Positions 25,509-34,724 of a stretch of DNA of 62,474 nt are shown piece after piece; position 1 is the stretch's first letter; each line of letters starts with the position of its first letter. Source of the stretch: an uncultured Microbacterium sp. (GTDB lineage: Bacteria > Actinomycetota > Actinomycetes > Actinomycetales > Microbacteriaceae). The stretch lies in NCBI GenBank assembly GCA_947503655.1, contig CANNEP010000004.1, positions 1-62,474 of the forward strand. Direction: 5' to 3'. The notes below the pieces were generated by a model that worked only from the letters and a program-made list of their open reading frames with translations, did not search any database and was not told the DNA's origin. Made by a program: the position numbers and the translations under genes.

Positions 25509-26525
25509 TTAACCGTTGTAACCCTGCGGGTTCTTGGTTTGCCACGTCCAGTAGTCGCGGCACGCGTCGTCAATCGTGAGCTGTGCCTTCCAGCCGAGCT
25601 CGCGCTCCGCCTTCGACGGGTCACAGTACGTCGCAGCGACGTCGCCTGGGCGGCGGCTCTTGATGTTGACGGGGAGTTCGCGACCAATGGCGCGCTCAAA
25701 CGCGGCCACGACGCCCTTCACGCTCACCGGCTCGCCGGTACCGAGGTTGTAGACCGAGTAGCCGGGCTGTGCCTGTTCGAGAGCAACCACGTGGCCGGCA
25801 GCAAGGTCAACAACGTGGATGTAGTCACGCAGGCCGGTGCCATCGGGGGTGTCGTAGTCGTCACCGAAAATACCGACCTCGGCGAGCGTGCCGATCGCGA
25901 CGCGTGACACGAACGGCATGAGGTTGTTGGGGATGCCGGCGGGGTCTTCACCAATCAGGCCCGACGCGTGCGCACCAACCGGGTTGAAGTAGCGCAGCAC
26001 GGTGACGGCGAGTTCGGGCGTGACAGCGGCGACGTCTTCGAGCACCTTCTCGTTCATGCGCTTGGACTTCGAGTACGGGTTCGACAGGTCCACGCTTGTC
26101 GTCGACTCCTCCGTAAACGGAAGATCCGCAGGGTCGGAGTAGACGGTTCCGGTGCTGGAGAATACGAACGATTTGAGGCCACGCTCCAGGCCGACGCGCA
26201 GTAGCGCAAACGTGCTGTCGAGGTTGTTGGAGTAGTACTTCAGCGGCAACTGCGTGGACTCGCCGACAGCCTTGTGCGCTGCAAGGTGAATGATCGAGTC
26301 AAACGGGCCGAACTCGTCAAAAACACGCGCGACGGTGGTGTCATCCTTCGCGTCGCCGACGACGAGCGGAGCTGGCTTGCCGGTGATCTCCGCGACGCGC
26401 TCGGCGGCGACAGCCGACGTTGCCGACAGGTCATCAAGGAGAACGACCTCGTGACCTGCGTCAAGCAGGGCAACGGCCGTGTGAGTGCCAATGTAGCCGG
26501 CGCCGCCGGCGAGAAGTACGCGCAT
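25509..26525 (-). CDS. galE: UDP-glucose 4-epimerase
   Basis: 338 residues of the short-chain dehydrogenase/reductase type. NAD-binding GGAGYIGTH at 7-15, catalytic Ser/Thr in FSSTGTVYSDP near 121-131 and the YxxxK pair in NPYSKSKRMNEK near 147-158. Interconverts UDP-galactose and UDP-glucose, closing the Leloir pathway whose galK and galT lie about 7 kb away. The start ATG 26525 is the only good one. Confidence 0.94.
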   Translation of the reverse strand: MRVLLAGGAGYIGTHTAVALLDAGHEVVLLDDLSATSAVAAERVAEITGKPAPLVVGDAKDDTTVARVFDEFGPFDSIIHLAAHKAVGESTQLPLKYYSNNLDSTFALLRVGLERGLKSFVFSSTGTVYSDPADLPFTEESTTSVDLSNPYSKSKRMNEKVLEDVAAVTPELAVTVLRYFNPVGAHASGLIGEDPAGIPNNLMPFVSRVAIGTLAEVGIFGDDYDTPDGTGLRDYIHVVDLAAGHVVALEQAQPGYSVYNLGTGEPVSVKGVVAAFERAIGRELPVNIKSRRPGDVAATYCDPSKAERELGWKAQLTIDDACRDYWTWQTKNPQGYNG

Positions 26526-26562
26526 ACCGCCAGTTTAGTTGGCGAGACTTCGTCGCCTCGTC

Positions 26563-27228
26563 TTATTCCAGACCGTGCGGCAACAGCACGCCACCAGATT
26601 CTTCGAGGTAGCACGCACCGCACAGCGATTCGTAAGTCACGAAGTGTTCTTCGCGCACCGCTGCTGTTGCCGCATCGATCGCGACCTGGTCGCCGTCGAA
26701 GATGAAGCGCCCGCCGATCACGCGACCGTTGAACACGGCTTTGCGGCCACAGCGGCAAATCGTCTTGAGCTCTTCGAGCGAGTGCGCAATTTCGAGCAGG
26801 CGCCGCGAGCCGGGGAAGGCCTGCGTGCGAAAGTCGGTGCGGATGCCGTAGGCCAACACCGGAATGTTGTCGAGCACGGCGATGCGAAACAGATCGTCAA
26901 TCTGTGCGGGTGTGAGAAACTGCGCTTCGTCGACGAGGAGGCACGCCACGCGGTGTTCATCCGGAACCAGAGCGTCAGCGGCATTCTGTGCGAGGCGGTC
27001 ACGCTCGGCCGAAATGACGTCGCGCGCATTGTCGTCGGCGGCGAGCAGAATGTCGACTTCGCGAGTCATACCGAGGCGCGACTCCACCTGGCTGGCACCC
27101 TTGGTATCGATCGCCGGCTTCACCAAAAGCACGTGCTGGCCGCGCTCTTCATAGTTGTAGGCCGCCTGCAAGAGTGCAGTCGACTTCCCGGAGTTCATCG
27201 CGCCGTAGCGGAAGTACAGTTTGGCCAC
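26563..27228 (-). CDS. tdk: Thymidine kinase
   Basis: 221 residues of the type II enzyme. P-loop GAMNSGKST at 8-16, LLVDEAQFL (Walker B-like) near 95-103, the TYGIRTDF-equivalent AYGIRTDFRT, and zinc Cys pairs CRCGRK and CGACYLE. Phosphorylates thymidine with ATP in salvage. It lies alone, minus strand, downstream of mqo. Confidence 0.94.
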   Translation of the reverse strand: MAKLYFRYGAMNSGKSTALLQAAYNYEERGQHVLLVKPAIDTKGASQVESRLGMTREVDILLAADDNARDVISAERDRLAQNAADALVPDEHRVACLLVDEAQFLTPAQIDDLFRIAVLDNIPVLAYGIRTDFRTQAFPGSRRLLEIAHSLEELKTICRCGRKAVFNGRVIGGRFIFDGDQVAIDAATAAVREEHFVTYESLCGACYLEESGGVLLPHGLE

Positions 27229-27294
27229 CAGACGAGTCTACAAAGGAGTCCGGCTCGGCTCCGCCGCGACCGGCCACGGCGGCCCGAAATAGCA

Positions 27295-27327
27295 ACGAGC
27301 CCGCCCCTATTACCGGAGCGGGCTCGT
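27295..27327 (-). terminator. Terminator after mqo
   Basis: Inverted repeat with arms 27295-27304 (ACGAGCCCGC) and 27318-27327, with inner CCCC/CCGG allowing a few more pairs. On the minus strand it begins 15 bases after the mqo stop. T content after it is modest. Confidence 0.6.
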
Positions 27328-27341
27328 CATAGCGTGAGTGC

Positions 27342-28799
27342 TTAGCGGTTGATGTTCAGCGCCTCAGCAGTAGCCGAAACAACCTTGTCGGCCTCGGCCG
27401 GCTTGTCGTTCAGCGTCTCACCGTACGTGGGGATGAGCTCCTTGAGGCGCGGCTCCCACTCGGCGATGCGGTCGGGGAAGCACGTGTTCAGCAGGTCGAG
27501 CATGATCGACACGGCGGTCGATGCACCCGGCGATGCGCCGAGCAGGCCGGCGATCGAGCCATCGTGGTGTGCGATGACCTCGGTACCGAACTGCAGCTTG
27601 CCGCCCTTCATCACCTGAGCACGCTGACCAGCGTTGAGAAGAACCCAGTCTTCATCCTTCGCGGTCGGCATGAACTCGCGCAGCGAGTCGACCTTGCCCT
27701 TGTGCGTCTTCATCAGTTCGCTGACGAGGTACTTGATGAGGTTGAAGTTCGTGAGACCAACCTTGATCATGCTGAAGACGTTGTGGAAGCGAACCTGCGT
27801 GATGAGGTCCATCATGTTGCCGTTCTTCAGGAACTTCGGCGTGAAGGTCGCGAACGGGCCAAACAGAATCGAGGTCTCACCGTCGACAACGCGGGTGTCG
27901 AGGTGCGGCACTGACATCGGCGGGGCACCAACGGCGGCCTGCGAGTAGACCTTGGCCTTGTGCTGCGCAACGATTGCCGGGTTCGAGGTCTTCAGCCACT
28001 GGCCACCGATCGGGAAGCAACCGTAGCCCTTGATCTCGGGGATACCCGAGCCCTGCAGAAGCTTGAGGGCCCAGCCACCGGCACCAACGAAGACGAACTT
28101 CGCGTTAATCGAACCGGGCGTACGGCCGAGCATGTCGCGGAAGTTCACCTTCCACGTGCCGTCTTTCTGACGCTTGAGCTTACGAACCTCACGGTTCGTG
28201 TAGAGCGTCGCGCCCTTGTCGACCATGTTGTCGAACAGCTGGCGGGTGACGGAACCAAAGTCAACGTCCGTACCGGCAGGAACGCGGGTAGCGGCGAACG
28301 GCTCGCCAGCGACACGCTTCTGCATGAGCAGCGGTGCCCACTGGTTGATGACGCGGCTGTCTTCGCTGTACTCAATACCGGCAAACAGCGGCTCGTTCTT
28401 GAGCGCTTCGTAGCGGGTCTTGAGGTACTTGACGTCTTTCTCGCCGGTGACGAAAGTCATGTGAGGAGTCGGGTTGATGAACGTGTCGGGCGCGCTCAGC
28501 ATGCCCTCTGCCATCAGCGTCGTCCAGAGCTGGCGGCTCTGTTGGAACTGCTCGTTGATCGAGATGGCCTTGGCCGCGTTGACGGAACCATCGGCTGCTG
28601 CCGGCATGTAGTTCAGTTCGCAGAGGGCGGCGTGACCGGTGCCCGCGTTGTTCCACGCGTTCGACGATTCTTGTGCCACGTCGGAGAGTCGTTCAAAGAC
28701 GACGATCTTCCAGTCCGGCTGAAGCTCTGAGATAAGGGTGCCAAGGGTGGCACTCATCACTCCGCCACCAATAAGAACGACGTCTACAGTTTCACTCAC
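27342..28799 (-). CDS. mqo: Malate:quinone oxidoreductase
   Basis: 485 residues. FAD-binding VLIGGGVMSATLGTLISEL at 8-26 is the family opening, then NAWNNAGTGHAALCELNY and GSINAKFVFVGAGGWALKLLQ. It is a peripheral membrane flavoenzyme that oxidises malate to oxaloacetate and passes electrons to menaquinone, replacing or supplementing malate dehydrogenase. Length (about 490) fits. It ends at the 27295 hairpin. Confidence 0.96.
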   Translation of the reverse strand: MSETVDVVLIGGGVMSATLGTLISELQPDWKIVVFERLSDVAQESSNAWNNAGTGHAALCELNYMPAAADGSVNAAKAISINEQFQQSRQLWTTLMAEGMLSAPDTFINPTPHMTFVTGEKDVKYLKTRYEALKNEPLFAGIEYSEDSRVINQWAPLLMQKRVAGEPFAATRVPAGTDVDFGSVTRQLFDNMVDKGATLYTNREVRKLKRQKDGTWKVNFRDMLGRTPGSINAKFVFVGAGGWALKLLQGSGIPEIKGYGCFPIGGQWLKTSNPAIVAQHKAKVYSQAAVGAPPMSVPHLDTRVVDGETSILFGPFATFTPKFLKNGNMMDLITQVRFHNVFSMIKVGLTNFNLIKYLVSELMKTHKGKVDSLREFMPTAKDEDWVLLNAGQRAQVMKGGKLQFGTEVIAHHDGSIAGLLGASPGASTAVSIMLDLLNTCFPDRIAEWEPRLKELIPTYGETLNDKPAEADKVVSATAEALNINR

Positions 28800-28921
28800 C
28801 CGACTAGTTTAAGCCGTTCATGCGCTCACCTTTGCCCGGGGGCGGGTTCAGGCAGGGGCCAATTGATGCGAACGGTAAGAACTCCCCTTCTTTCGGCGGT
28901 ATTGATGGTTCCGCTATCGCG

Positions 28922-29215
28922 CTAGTTGTTGCGGTTGCCGTCGATTTGGGGCACGAACTGGTCAATCGTCTCGAGCAGGAGGCCAGCACTGTACGCAAGA
29001 ACGGCTACGAAAAGCCCGGTGAGCAGAGACCGCGCGATTGCGCGCCCCGCGGTTCCGGAGCCGGAGGCCCACGCGACGATGCCGCTCATCGTGAGACAGA
29101 TAACGACCACGCTCACCGCCGCCACGATGCGCACATCTTCGGAAACCAAGAGCACCGTGATGGCTTCGCCGCAACGACGATCGCGCCGAGCCCGAAGGCC
29201 CGACGCGATCGTCAT
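28922..29215 (-). CDS. Small two-helix membrane protein, unknown function
   Basis: 97 residues from ATG 29215, 13 bases after the asd stop. Two hydrophobic segments: VRIVAAVSVVVICLTMSGIVAW and ARSLLTGLFVAVLAYSAGLLL. Basic N-terminal residues (LRARRDRR) suggest the N-terminus is inside. No ribosome binding site is clear, so translation may depend on coupling to asd. I do not recognise a family; similar small membrane proteins follow asd in related genomes as far as I recall. Confidence 0.5.
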   Translation of the reverse strand: MTIASGLRARRDRRCGEAITVLLVSEDVRIVAAVSVVVICLTMSGIVAWASGSGTAGRAIARSLLTGLFVAVLAYSAGLLLETIDQFVPQIDGNRNN

Positions 29216-29227
29216 GAGTATTGCGGC

Positions 29228-30496
<1,269 letters not shown>

Positions 30497-30502
30497 TCAA
30501 TC

Positions 30503-31531
30503 ATGAAGAAAATCGGCTTCCTCTCCTTCGGGCATTGGACTCCTCACCCCGAATCGCACACGCGCTCTGCGAGCGACATGCTGCACCAGGCGATTGACCT
30601 CGCCGTGGCGGCGGAAGAGATTGGCGCCGATGGCGCGTACTTCCGCGTTCACCACTTCGCCCGCCAACTAGGCTCGCCCTTCCCGATGCTCGCCGCCATT
30701 GGCGCGAAGACCTCGAAGATCGAGATCGGTACCGGCGTTATCGACATGCGCTACGAAAACCCGATGTACATGGCCGAGGATGCGGCGGCCGCCGACCTCA
30801 TTTCTGATGGCCGCCTGCAGCTCGGCGTGAGCCGTGGGTCACCCGAGCAGGTCATCGACGGCTACAAGTATTTTGGCTACGACGCCCCTGAGGGTCAGAC
30901 GATGGCTGACGTTGCGCGTGCGAATACCGAAACGTTCTTGCAGGTGATCGACGGCGCGAAGTTTGCTGAGCCGAACCCGCGCCCGATGTTCCCGAACCCG
31001 CCGGGGCTACTCGGTATTGAGCCGCAATCCCCCGGCCTCCGTGACCGTATTTGGTGGGGCGCCGCGTCTAACGCCACCGCCGTGTGGGCTGCCGAAGCGG
31101 GCATGCACCTGATGAGCTCGACGCTGAAGGCTGATGAGAGCGGCAAGCCGTTCCACGTGCAGCAGCGCGAGCAGATCGAGCTGTACCGCGACGCGTGGAA
31201 GGAGGCCGGACACCAGCGCGACGCACGCGTTTCGGTGAGCCGCTCCATCTTCGCCCTCACCACCGACGAGGACTACCGCTACTTCGCCTTCGACCGCGAC
31301 ACCGACGACCAGATCGGCACGATCGGCGGCGACCCCATCGGTCGCGCAATCTTCGGCCGCTCGTTCGCGGCAGAGCCCGAGGCACTCATCGAACAGTTGC
31401 GCGGCGACGAGGCCATCGAGGCCGCAGACACCCTGCTTTTGACGGTGCCGAACCAGCTCGGCGTGGCGTACAACACCCACGTCATCGAGTCGATTCTCAA
31501 GGACGTCGCCCCGGCCCTCGGCTGGCGCTAG
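30503..31531 (+). CDS. LLM-class (luciferase-like) flavin-dependent oxidoreductase
   Basis: 342 residues from ATG 30503 (MKKIGFLSFGHW). Luciferase-like monooxygenase pattern: AEEIGADGAYFRVHHFA near 33-49, LAAIGAKTSKIEIGTGVI near 60-77, DLISDGRLQLGVSRGSPEQ near 94-112 and WWGAASNATAVWAAEAGM near 188. It uses FMNH2 or F420H2 with an unknown organic substrate. The family cannot be refined from sequence alone. It ends at a terminator that is duplicated downstream of the next two genes. Confidence 0.85.
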   Translation: MKKIGFLSFGHWTPHPESHTRSASDMLHQAIDLAVAAEEIGADGAYFRVHHFARQLGSPFPMLAAIGAKTSKIEIGTGVIDMRYENPMYMAEDAAAADLISDGRLQLGVSRGSPEQVIDGYKYFGYDAPEGQTMADVARANTETFLQVIDGAKFAEPNPRPMFPNPPGLLGIEPQSPGLRDRIWWGAASNATAVWAAEAGMHLMSSTLKADESGKPFHVQQREQIELYRDAWKEAGHQRDARVSVSRSIFALTTDEDYRYFAFDRDTDDQIGTIGGDPIGRAIFGRSFAAEPEALIEQLRGDEAIEAADTLLLTVPNQLGVAYNTHVIESILKDVAPALGWR

Positions 31532-31547
31532 CCTCGCAAACGCAACG

Positions 31548-31588
31548 AATGCGGGGTCGGAACCACGGGTTCCGACCCCGCATTGGTT
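31548..31588 (+). terminator. Terminator of the flavin oxidoreductase, first copy of a duplicated hairpin
   Basis: Perfect 17-bp inverted repeat: arms 31548-31564 (AATGCGGGGTCGGAACC) and 31568-31584, loop ACG, then GGTTTT. The stem contains CGGAACC/GGTTCCG. A near-identical hairpin lies at 32214-32250 on the far side of the toxin-antitoxin pair. Confidence 0.88.
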
Positions 31589-31681
31589 TTGTGCGCGCGA
31601 GTGCGATCTTGCTCTTTAGCACGAGAAGTAGAGCGACCGCCGCCATCGCGCGAGATTAGACAGTCACGAGATTAACCGAAA

Positions 31682-31698
31682 GTGTTACGATGTAACAC
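31682..31698 (+). promoter_or_regulatory. Probable autoregulatory operator of the toxin-antitoxin operon
   Basis: Perfect inverted repeat GTGTTAC-GAT-GTAACAC, directly before the ribosome binding site AGGAGG (31699-31704) of the antitoxin gene. A -10-like TACGAT lies within it. The position fits binding by the RHH antitoxin or the RelBE complex to shut off its own transcription. Confidence 0.7.
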
Positions 31699-31709
31699 AG
31701 GAGGCTGAC

Positions 31710-31934
31710 ATGGCTACAACAACCGTAACTCTGCGTCTCGCGGAGTCTGAGAAACAAGTACTTGCTGATTATGCAAAGACCTTTGGTATGAGCATTTCTG
31801 AGTTCGTACGCAGTGCAGCACTCTCACGTATCGAAGACGAACTGGATCTGGTCGCGTGGGAAGACGCGAAGCGTGAGTTTGACGCTGACCCTAAGACGCT
31901 GACAGCCGACGAGGTCGCGGCGAAATACCTTTAA
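31710..31934 (+). CDS. RelB-like ribbon-helix-helix antitoxin
   Basis: 74 residues. The N-terminal half is a ribbon-helix-helix DNA-binding unit: TTTVTLRLAESEKQVLADYAK strand and helix, then GMSISEFVRSAALSRIEDE. The C-terminal tail (WEDAKREFDADPKTLTADEV) is acidic and would wrap the toxin. DUF6290-type antitoxins have this layout. AGGAGG lies five bases upstream, and the stop TAA directly abuts the toxin ATG. Its operator is at 31682-31698. Confidence 0.88.
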   Translation: MATTTVTLRLAESEKQVLADYAKTFGMSISEFVRSAALSRIEDELDLVAWEDAKREFDADPKTLTADEVAAKYL

Positions 31935-32204
31935 ATGTGGCATCTCCTTTATTCTCAACGAGCCGACAAACAACTCAGCAAGCTCGATCCAGGCGTTCGC
32001 CGCATCATCGTTGCCTGGCTGAATAAGAATGTCGACTGCTGTGACGACCCACGCGCACAGGGTAAGGGCCTCACCGCCGGACTCTCAGGCAAATGGCGTT
32101 ACCGCGTAGGCGATTACCGCGTGCTCTGTGAGATTCGCGATTCTGAACTCATCGTGCTTGCGATCGAGATCGGGCATCGACGCGATATCTACAAAAGACC
32201 CTGA
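31935..32204 (+). CDS. RelE/ParE-superfamily toxin, probable mRNA interferase
   Basis: 89 residues in the RelE fold: WHLLYSQRADKQLSKLDPGVRRIIVAWL opening, LSGKWRYRVGDYRVLCEI beta strands with the Lys/Arg residues typical of RelE, and IEIGHRRDIYKRP closing. RelE-type toxins cut mRNA in the ribosomal A site. The ATG follows the antitoxin stop with no gap. Codon use is lower in GC than the neighbours and the motif GGTTCCG is absent from the two coding genes, consistent with recent arrival. ParE activity (gyrase poisoning) cannot be excluded. Confidence 0.88.
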   Translation: MWHLLYSQRADKQLSKLDPGVRRIIVAWLNKNVDCCDDPRAQGKGLTAGLSGKWRYRVGDYRVLCEIRDSELIVLAIEIGHRRDIYKRP

Positions 32205-32213
32205 ACGCAATGC

Positions 32214-32255
32214 ATTGCGGGGTCGGAACGACTGGTTCCGACCCCGCAATCATTT
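32214..32255 (+). terminator. Terminator of the toxin gene, second copy of the duplicated hairpin
   Basis: Arms 32214-32229 (ATTGCGGGGTCGGAAC) and 32235-32250, loop GACTG, then CATTTT. It shares the GCGGGGTCGGAAC and GGTTCCGACCCCGCA arms and the following TTTTGTG with the hairpin at 31548-31584. It also stands convergent to galK. Confidence 0.88.
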
Positions 32256-32268
32256 TGTGTGCAGCGCG

Positions 32269-33462
32269 CTACTCGTCGCGGTGGGCGCCGATGGACGGCG
32301 CGACGGTGAACAGGTTCGGGGCAGCGAAGCCGGCGTCGGCGAACGCGGTGAGAACCGCGGCCGATACGGCGTCGACGGCACTGGCCTCGATAAGCGCGAT
32401 GCCCGCACCACCAAAGCCACCGCCGGTCATGCGGGCTCCGATGGCACCGGCCGCGAGCGCCGCATCGACGGCGGTGTCGAGCTCGGCGACCGAGATCTCG
32501 AAGTCATAGCGCATCGATGCGTGCGAGGCCACCAACAGGTCGCCGATCGCGCGTGCACCCTCGGCGCGCAGCACCTCGACGGTGTCGAGCACGCGCTGGT
32601 TCTCGGTGACGATGTGGCGAACGCGGCGGAACGTCACGTCGTCCATCAGTTCGGCCGCCCGATCAAGGTCGGCGACCGAAACATCGCGCAGCGCCGAGAC
32701 ACCCATGATGGCCGCGCCACGCTCGCACGCGTCGCGGCGATCGCGGTAACCGCCGGTGGCGTGCGCGTGCTTGACGTGTGTGTCGATGACCAGAATCGCG
32801 AGGTGCGCTTCGGCCATGCCGAGCGGCACCAGTTCGCTCTGCAGCGATCGGCAGTCCAAGAAAATCGCCGCGTCGGGCTCACCGAGCATCGACGCGGTTT
32901 GGTCCATGATGCCGGTCGGTGCGCCAACGGCCTCGTTCTCAGCCCTGCGCCCGATGCTGGCGAGTTCCTTAGCACTCAACCCCAGGTTCCACAGCTCGTT
33001 CAATGCCGATGCTGCGGCGCCTTCGATGGCCGCCGACGACGACAACCCGGCACCGACCGGAACCTCGGAGGCGATGGCAATGTCGACACCGGGTACGTCG
33101 ATGGCGCGGTCGGCAAGCAACGCCCACGCGACGCCCAGCGGGTAGGCGGCCCACTCCGGAACGGCGGGGGCGGAACCAGCGGGCGTCGGAAAGAGGGTGT
33201 TCAGCTCGGCAAGAGCCACCTCGACCGGCTCGACGGCGAAGGTCGAGGCCACGCGAATGCGGGCGTCATCGCGCAGGCCGACGGCGGCGACCGTGCGGTG
33301 CGAGATCGCGAACGGCAGCACGAAACCCTCGTTGTAGTCGGTGTGCTCACCGATGAGGTTGACGCGGCCGGGTGCCGACCAGAGGCCGACAGGCACGTGT
33401 GCCGTCATGTCTGTGAACAGCGCCGAAGCGGCGTCGTGCGGGGTGAGGGCGGGTTGAGTCAC
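32269..33462 (-). CDS. galK: Galactokinase
   Basis: 397 residues from GTG 33462 (VTQPALTPHD), which has AAGG seven bases upstream; a GTG at 33498 overlapping the galT stop is the alternative. GHMP kinase family: galactose-binding PGRVNLIGEHTDYNEGFVLP near 32-52, ATP-binding GAGLSSSAAIEGAA near 130-143, and the C-terminal TGGGFGGAGIAL near 352-363. Phosphorylates galactose at C1. Minus-strand galT-galK unit; its end faces the duplicated terminator. Confidence 0.95.
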   Translation of the reverse strand: MTQPALTPHDAASALFTDMTAHVPVGLWSAPGRVNLIGEHTDYNEGFVLPFAISHRTVAAVGLRDDARIRVASTFAVEPVEVALAELNTLFPTPAGSAPAVPEWAAYPLGVAWALLADRAIDVPGVDIAIASEVPVGAGLSSSAAIEGAAASALNELWNLGLSAKELASIGRRAENEAVGAPTGIMDQTASMLGEPDAAIFLDCRSLQSELVPLGMAEAHLAILVIDTHVKHAHATGGYRDRRDACERGAAIMGVSALRDVSVADLDRAAELMDDVTFRRVRHIVTENQRVLDTVEVLRAEGARAIGDLLVASHASMRYDFEISVAELDTAVDAALAAGAIGARMTGGGFGGAGIALIEASAVDAVSAAVLTAFADAGFAAPNLFTVAPSIGAHRDE

Positions 33463-33494
33463 GGTGTTGCCTTGCAGGTTCGGGTTCGGGAAGG

Positions 33495-34658
33495 TCACAC
33501 GTGCGCGCGCTCGATGGCTTCGCGGATGCGCTGCGCACCCTGTTCGGGCGTCACTTCAGCTGCCCACGCCCACATTGCAGCTTCGGAGCCGGCCAAGAAC
33601 TTCAGCTTGTCAGCCGCGCGGCGCGGGCTCGTCAGCTGCAGGTGCAAGCGCACACTGTCGCGGCCGACGTTGACAGGCGCCTGATGCCAGGCCGCGATGT
33701 ACGGCGTTGGGGTGTCGTACATCGCGTCGACGCCGCGCAACAGGCGCAAATACAGGGGCGCGAGTTCATCGCGTTCGGCCGTCGTGGTTTCCGCGAAGTC
33801 GGCGACGTGGCGGTTGGGCATGAGGTGAACCTCGAGCGGCCATCGCGCGGCGAAAGGCACGAATGCCGTCCAGTACTCCCCCGCAAAAACAATGCGCTCT
33901 GACGCGCGTTCGAAGTCAAGAATGCGCTGGAACAGGTCGGCACCCGTGCGCTCGATGCTCTCGAGGGTGCGCGCCGTGCGCGGTGTCACGTACGGGTACG
34001 CGTAGATCTGGCCATGCGGGTGCGGCAGTGTCACGCCGATCGCCTCACCGCGGTTTTCGAACGGGAAGACCTGCTGCACGCCGGGCAGTTTCGACAGCGC
34101 GGCGGCGCGATCCGCCCACGCTTCGATCACGGTGCGCGCACGTGTCACGGTCTGCGTGCCGAACGAACCGGAGTGCTCAGGGCTGAAGCACACGACTTCG
34201 CAGCGGCCGATGGCGTTGCGCGTGCGGCCGAGACCGAGCTCGGTGAGGTCATCGAGCCCGAGCGGCGGGTTTCCGGCTGCCGGGGCGATTCCGGTGGTTT
34301 CCAGCAGTGCAGGGCCAAACGCCGGGGACTTGTTCTCGAACACGGCAACGTCATAGAGCGACGGAACCTCGGAGGGGTTGGTAGGCGTCTGCGGTGCCAG
34401 CGGGTCTGCGTCAGCCCCCGGCATCATGACGCGGTTCTGGCGGTTCGCGGCGACCGTGATCCAGTCGCCAGTGAGCACGTCGAGGCGCATTGATGAGACC
34501 TCGGGGCGCGGGTCGAGCATGCGCGCGTCAACATTGCGGTCAGGGCCGAGCGTGGTGTCGGGGTCATCAAAATAGATGAGCTCCCGGCCGTCTGCCAGCG
34601 TGGTCGCACGGCGAACGATGCCACCGGTGAGAGTGCTTGTCTCCTGACGCGTGTTCAC
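33495..34658 (-). CDS. galT: Galactose-1-phosphate uridylyltransferase
   Basis: 387 residues from GTG 34658; an ATG at 34676 is also in frame, and neither has a good ribosome binding site. HIT-superfamily enzyme with nucleophilic His in LPHPHGQIYAYP near 210-221, zinc-side motifs around PFENRGEAIGV, and the C-terminal HQAPVNVGRDSVRLHLQL. Transfers UMP between UDP-glucose and galactose-1-phosphate. Upstream of galK. The promoter area shares direct repeats with the divergent LacI-family gene. Confidence 0.93.
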   Translation of the reverse strand: MNTRQETSTLTGGIVRRATTLADGRELIYFDDPDTTLGPDRNVDARMLDPRPEVSSMRLDVLTGDWITVAANRQNRVMMPGADADPLAPQTPTNPSEVPSLYDVAVFENKSPAFGPALLETTGIAPAAGNPPLGLDDLTELGLGRTRNAIGRCEVVCFSPEHSGSFGTQTVTRARTVIEAWADRAAALSKLPGVQQVFPFENRGEAIGVTLPHPHGQIYAYPYVTPRTARTLESIERTGADLFQRILDFERASERIVFAGEYWTAFVPFAARWPLEVHLMPNRHVADFAETTTAERDELAPLYLRLLRGVDAMYDTPTPYIAAWHQAPVNVGRDSVRLHLQLTSPRRAADKLKFLAGSEAAMWAWAAEVTPEQGAQRIREAIERAHV

Positions 34659-34698
34659 GTCAACATGGTTCCACATTCTGCGTGATAACGTCAACATG
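34657..34698. promoter_or_regulatory. galT / LacI-gene divergent control region with two direct repeats
   Basis: The 11-mer ACGTCAACATG occurs at 34657-34667 and 34688-34698, 31 bases apart (CATGTTGACGT on the minus strand). Each contains TTGACG, a -35-like hexamer for galT. Repeats about three helical turns apart between a regulator and its likely targets suggest operator or duplicated promoter sites. Confidence 0.5.
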
Positions 34699-34724
34699 AC
34701 CGGATGCACGGGGAAGGGACACCG

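Noticed and set aside
32128..33684. 518-codon open frame antisense to galK
   Set aside because: Mirror frame of galK codons (third-base GC bias); residues are low-complexity Arg/Gly/Ala and the frame runs through the terminator of the toxin gene.
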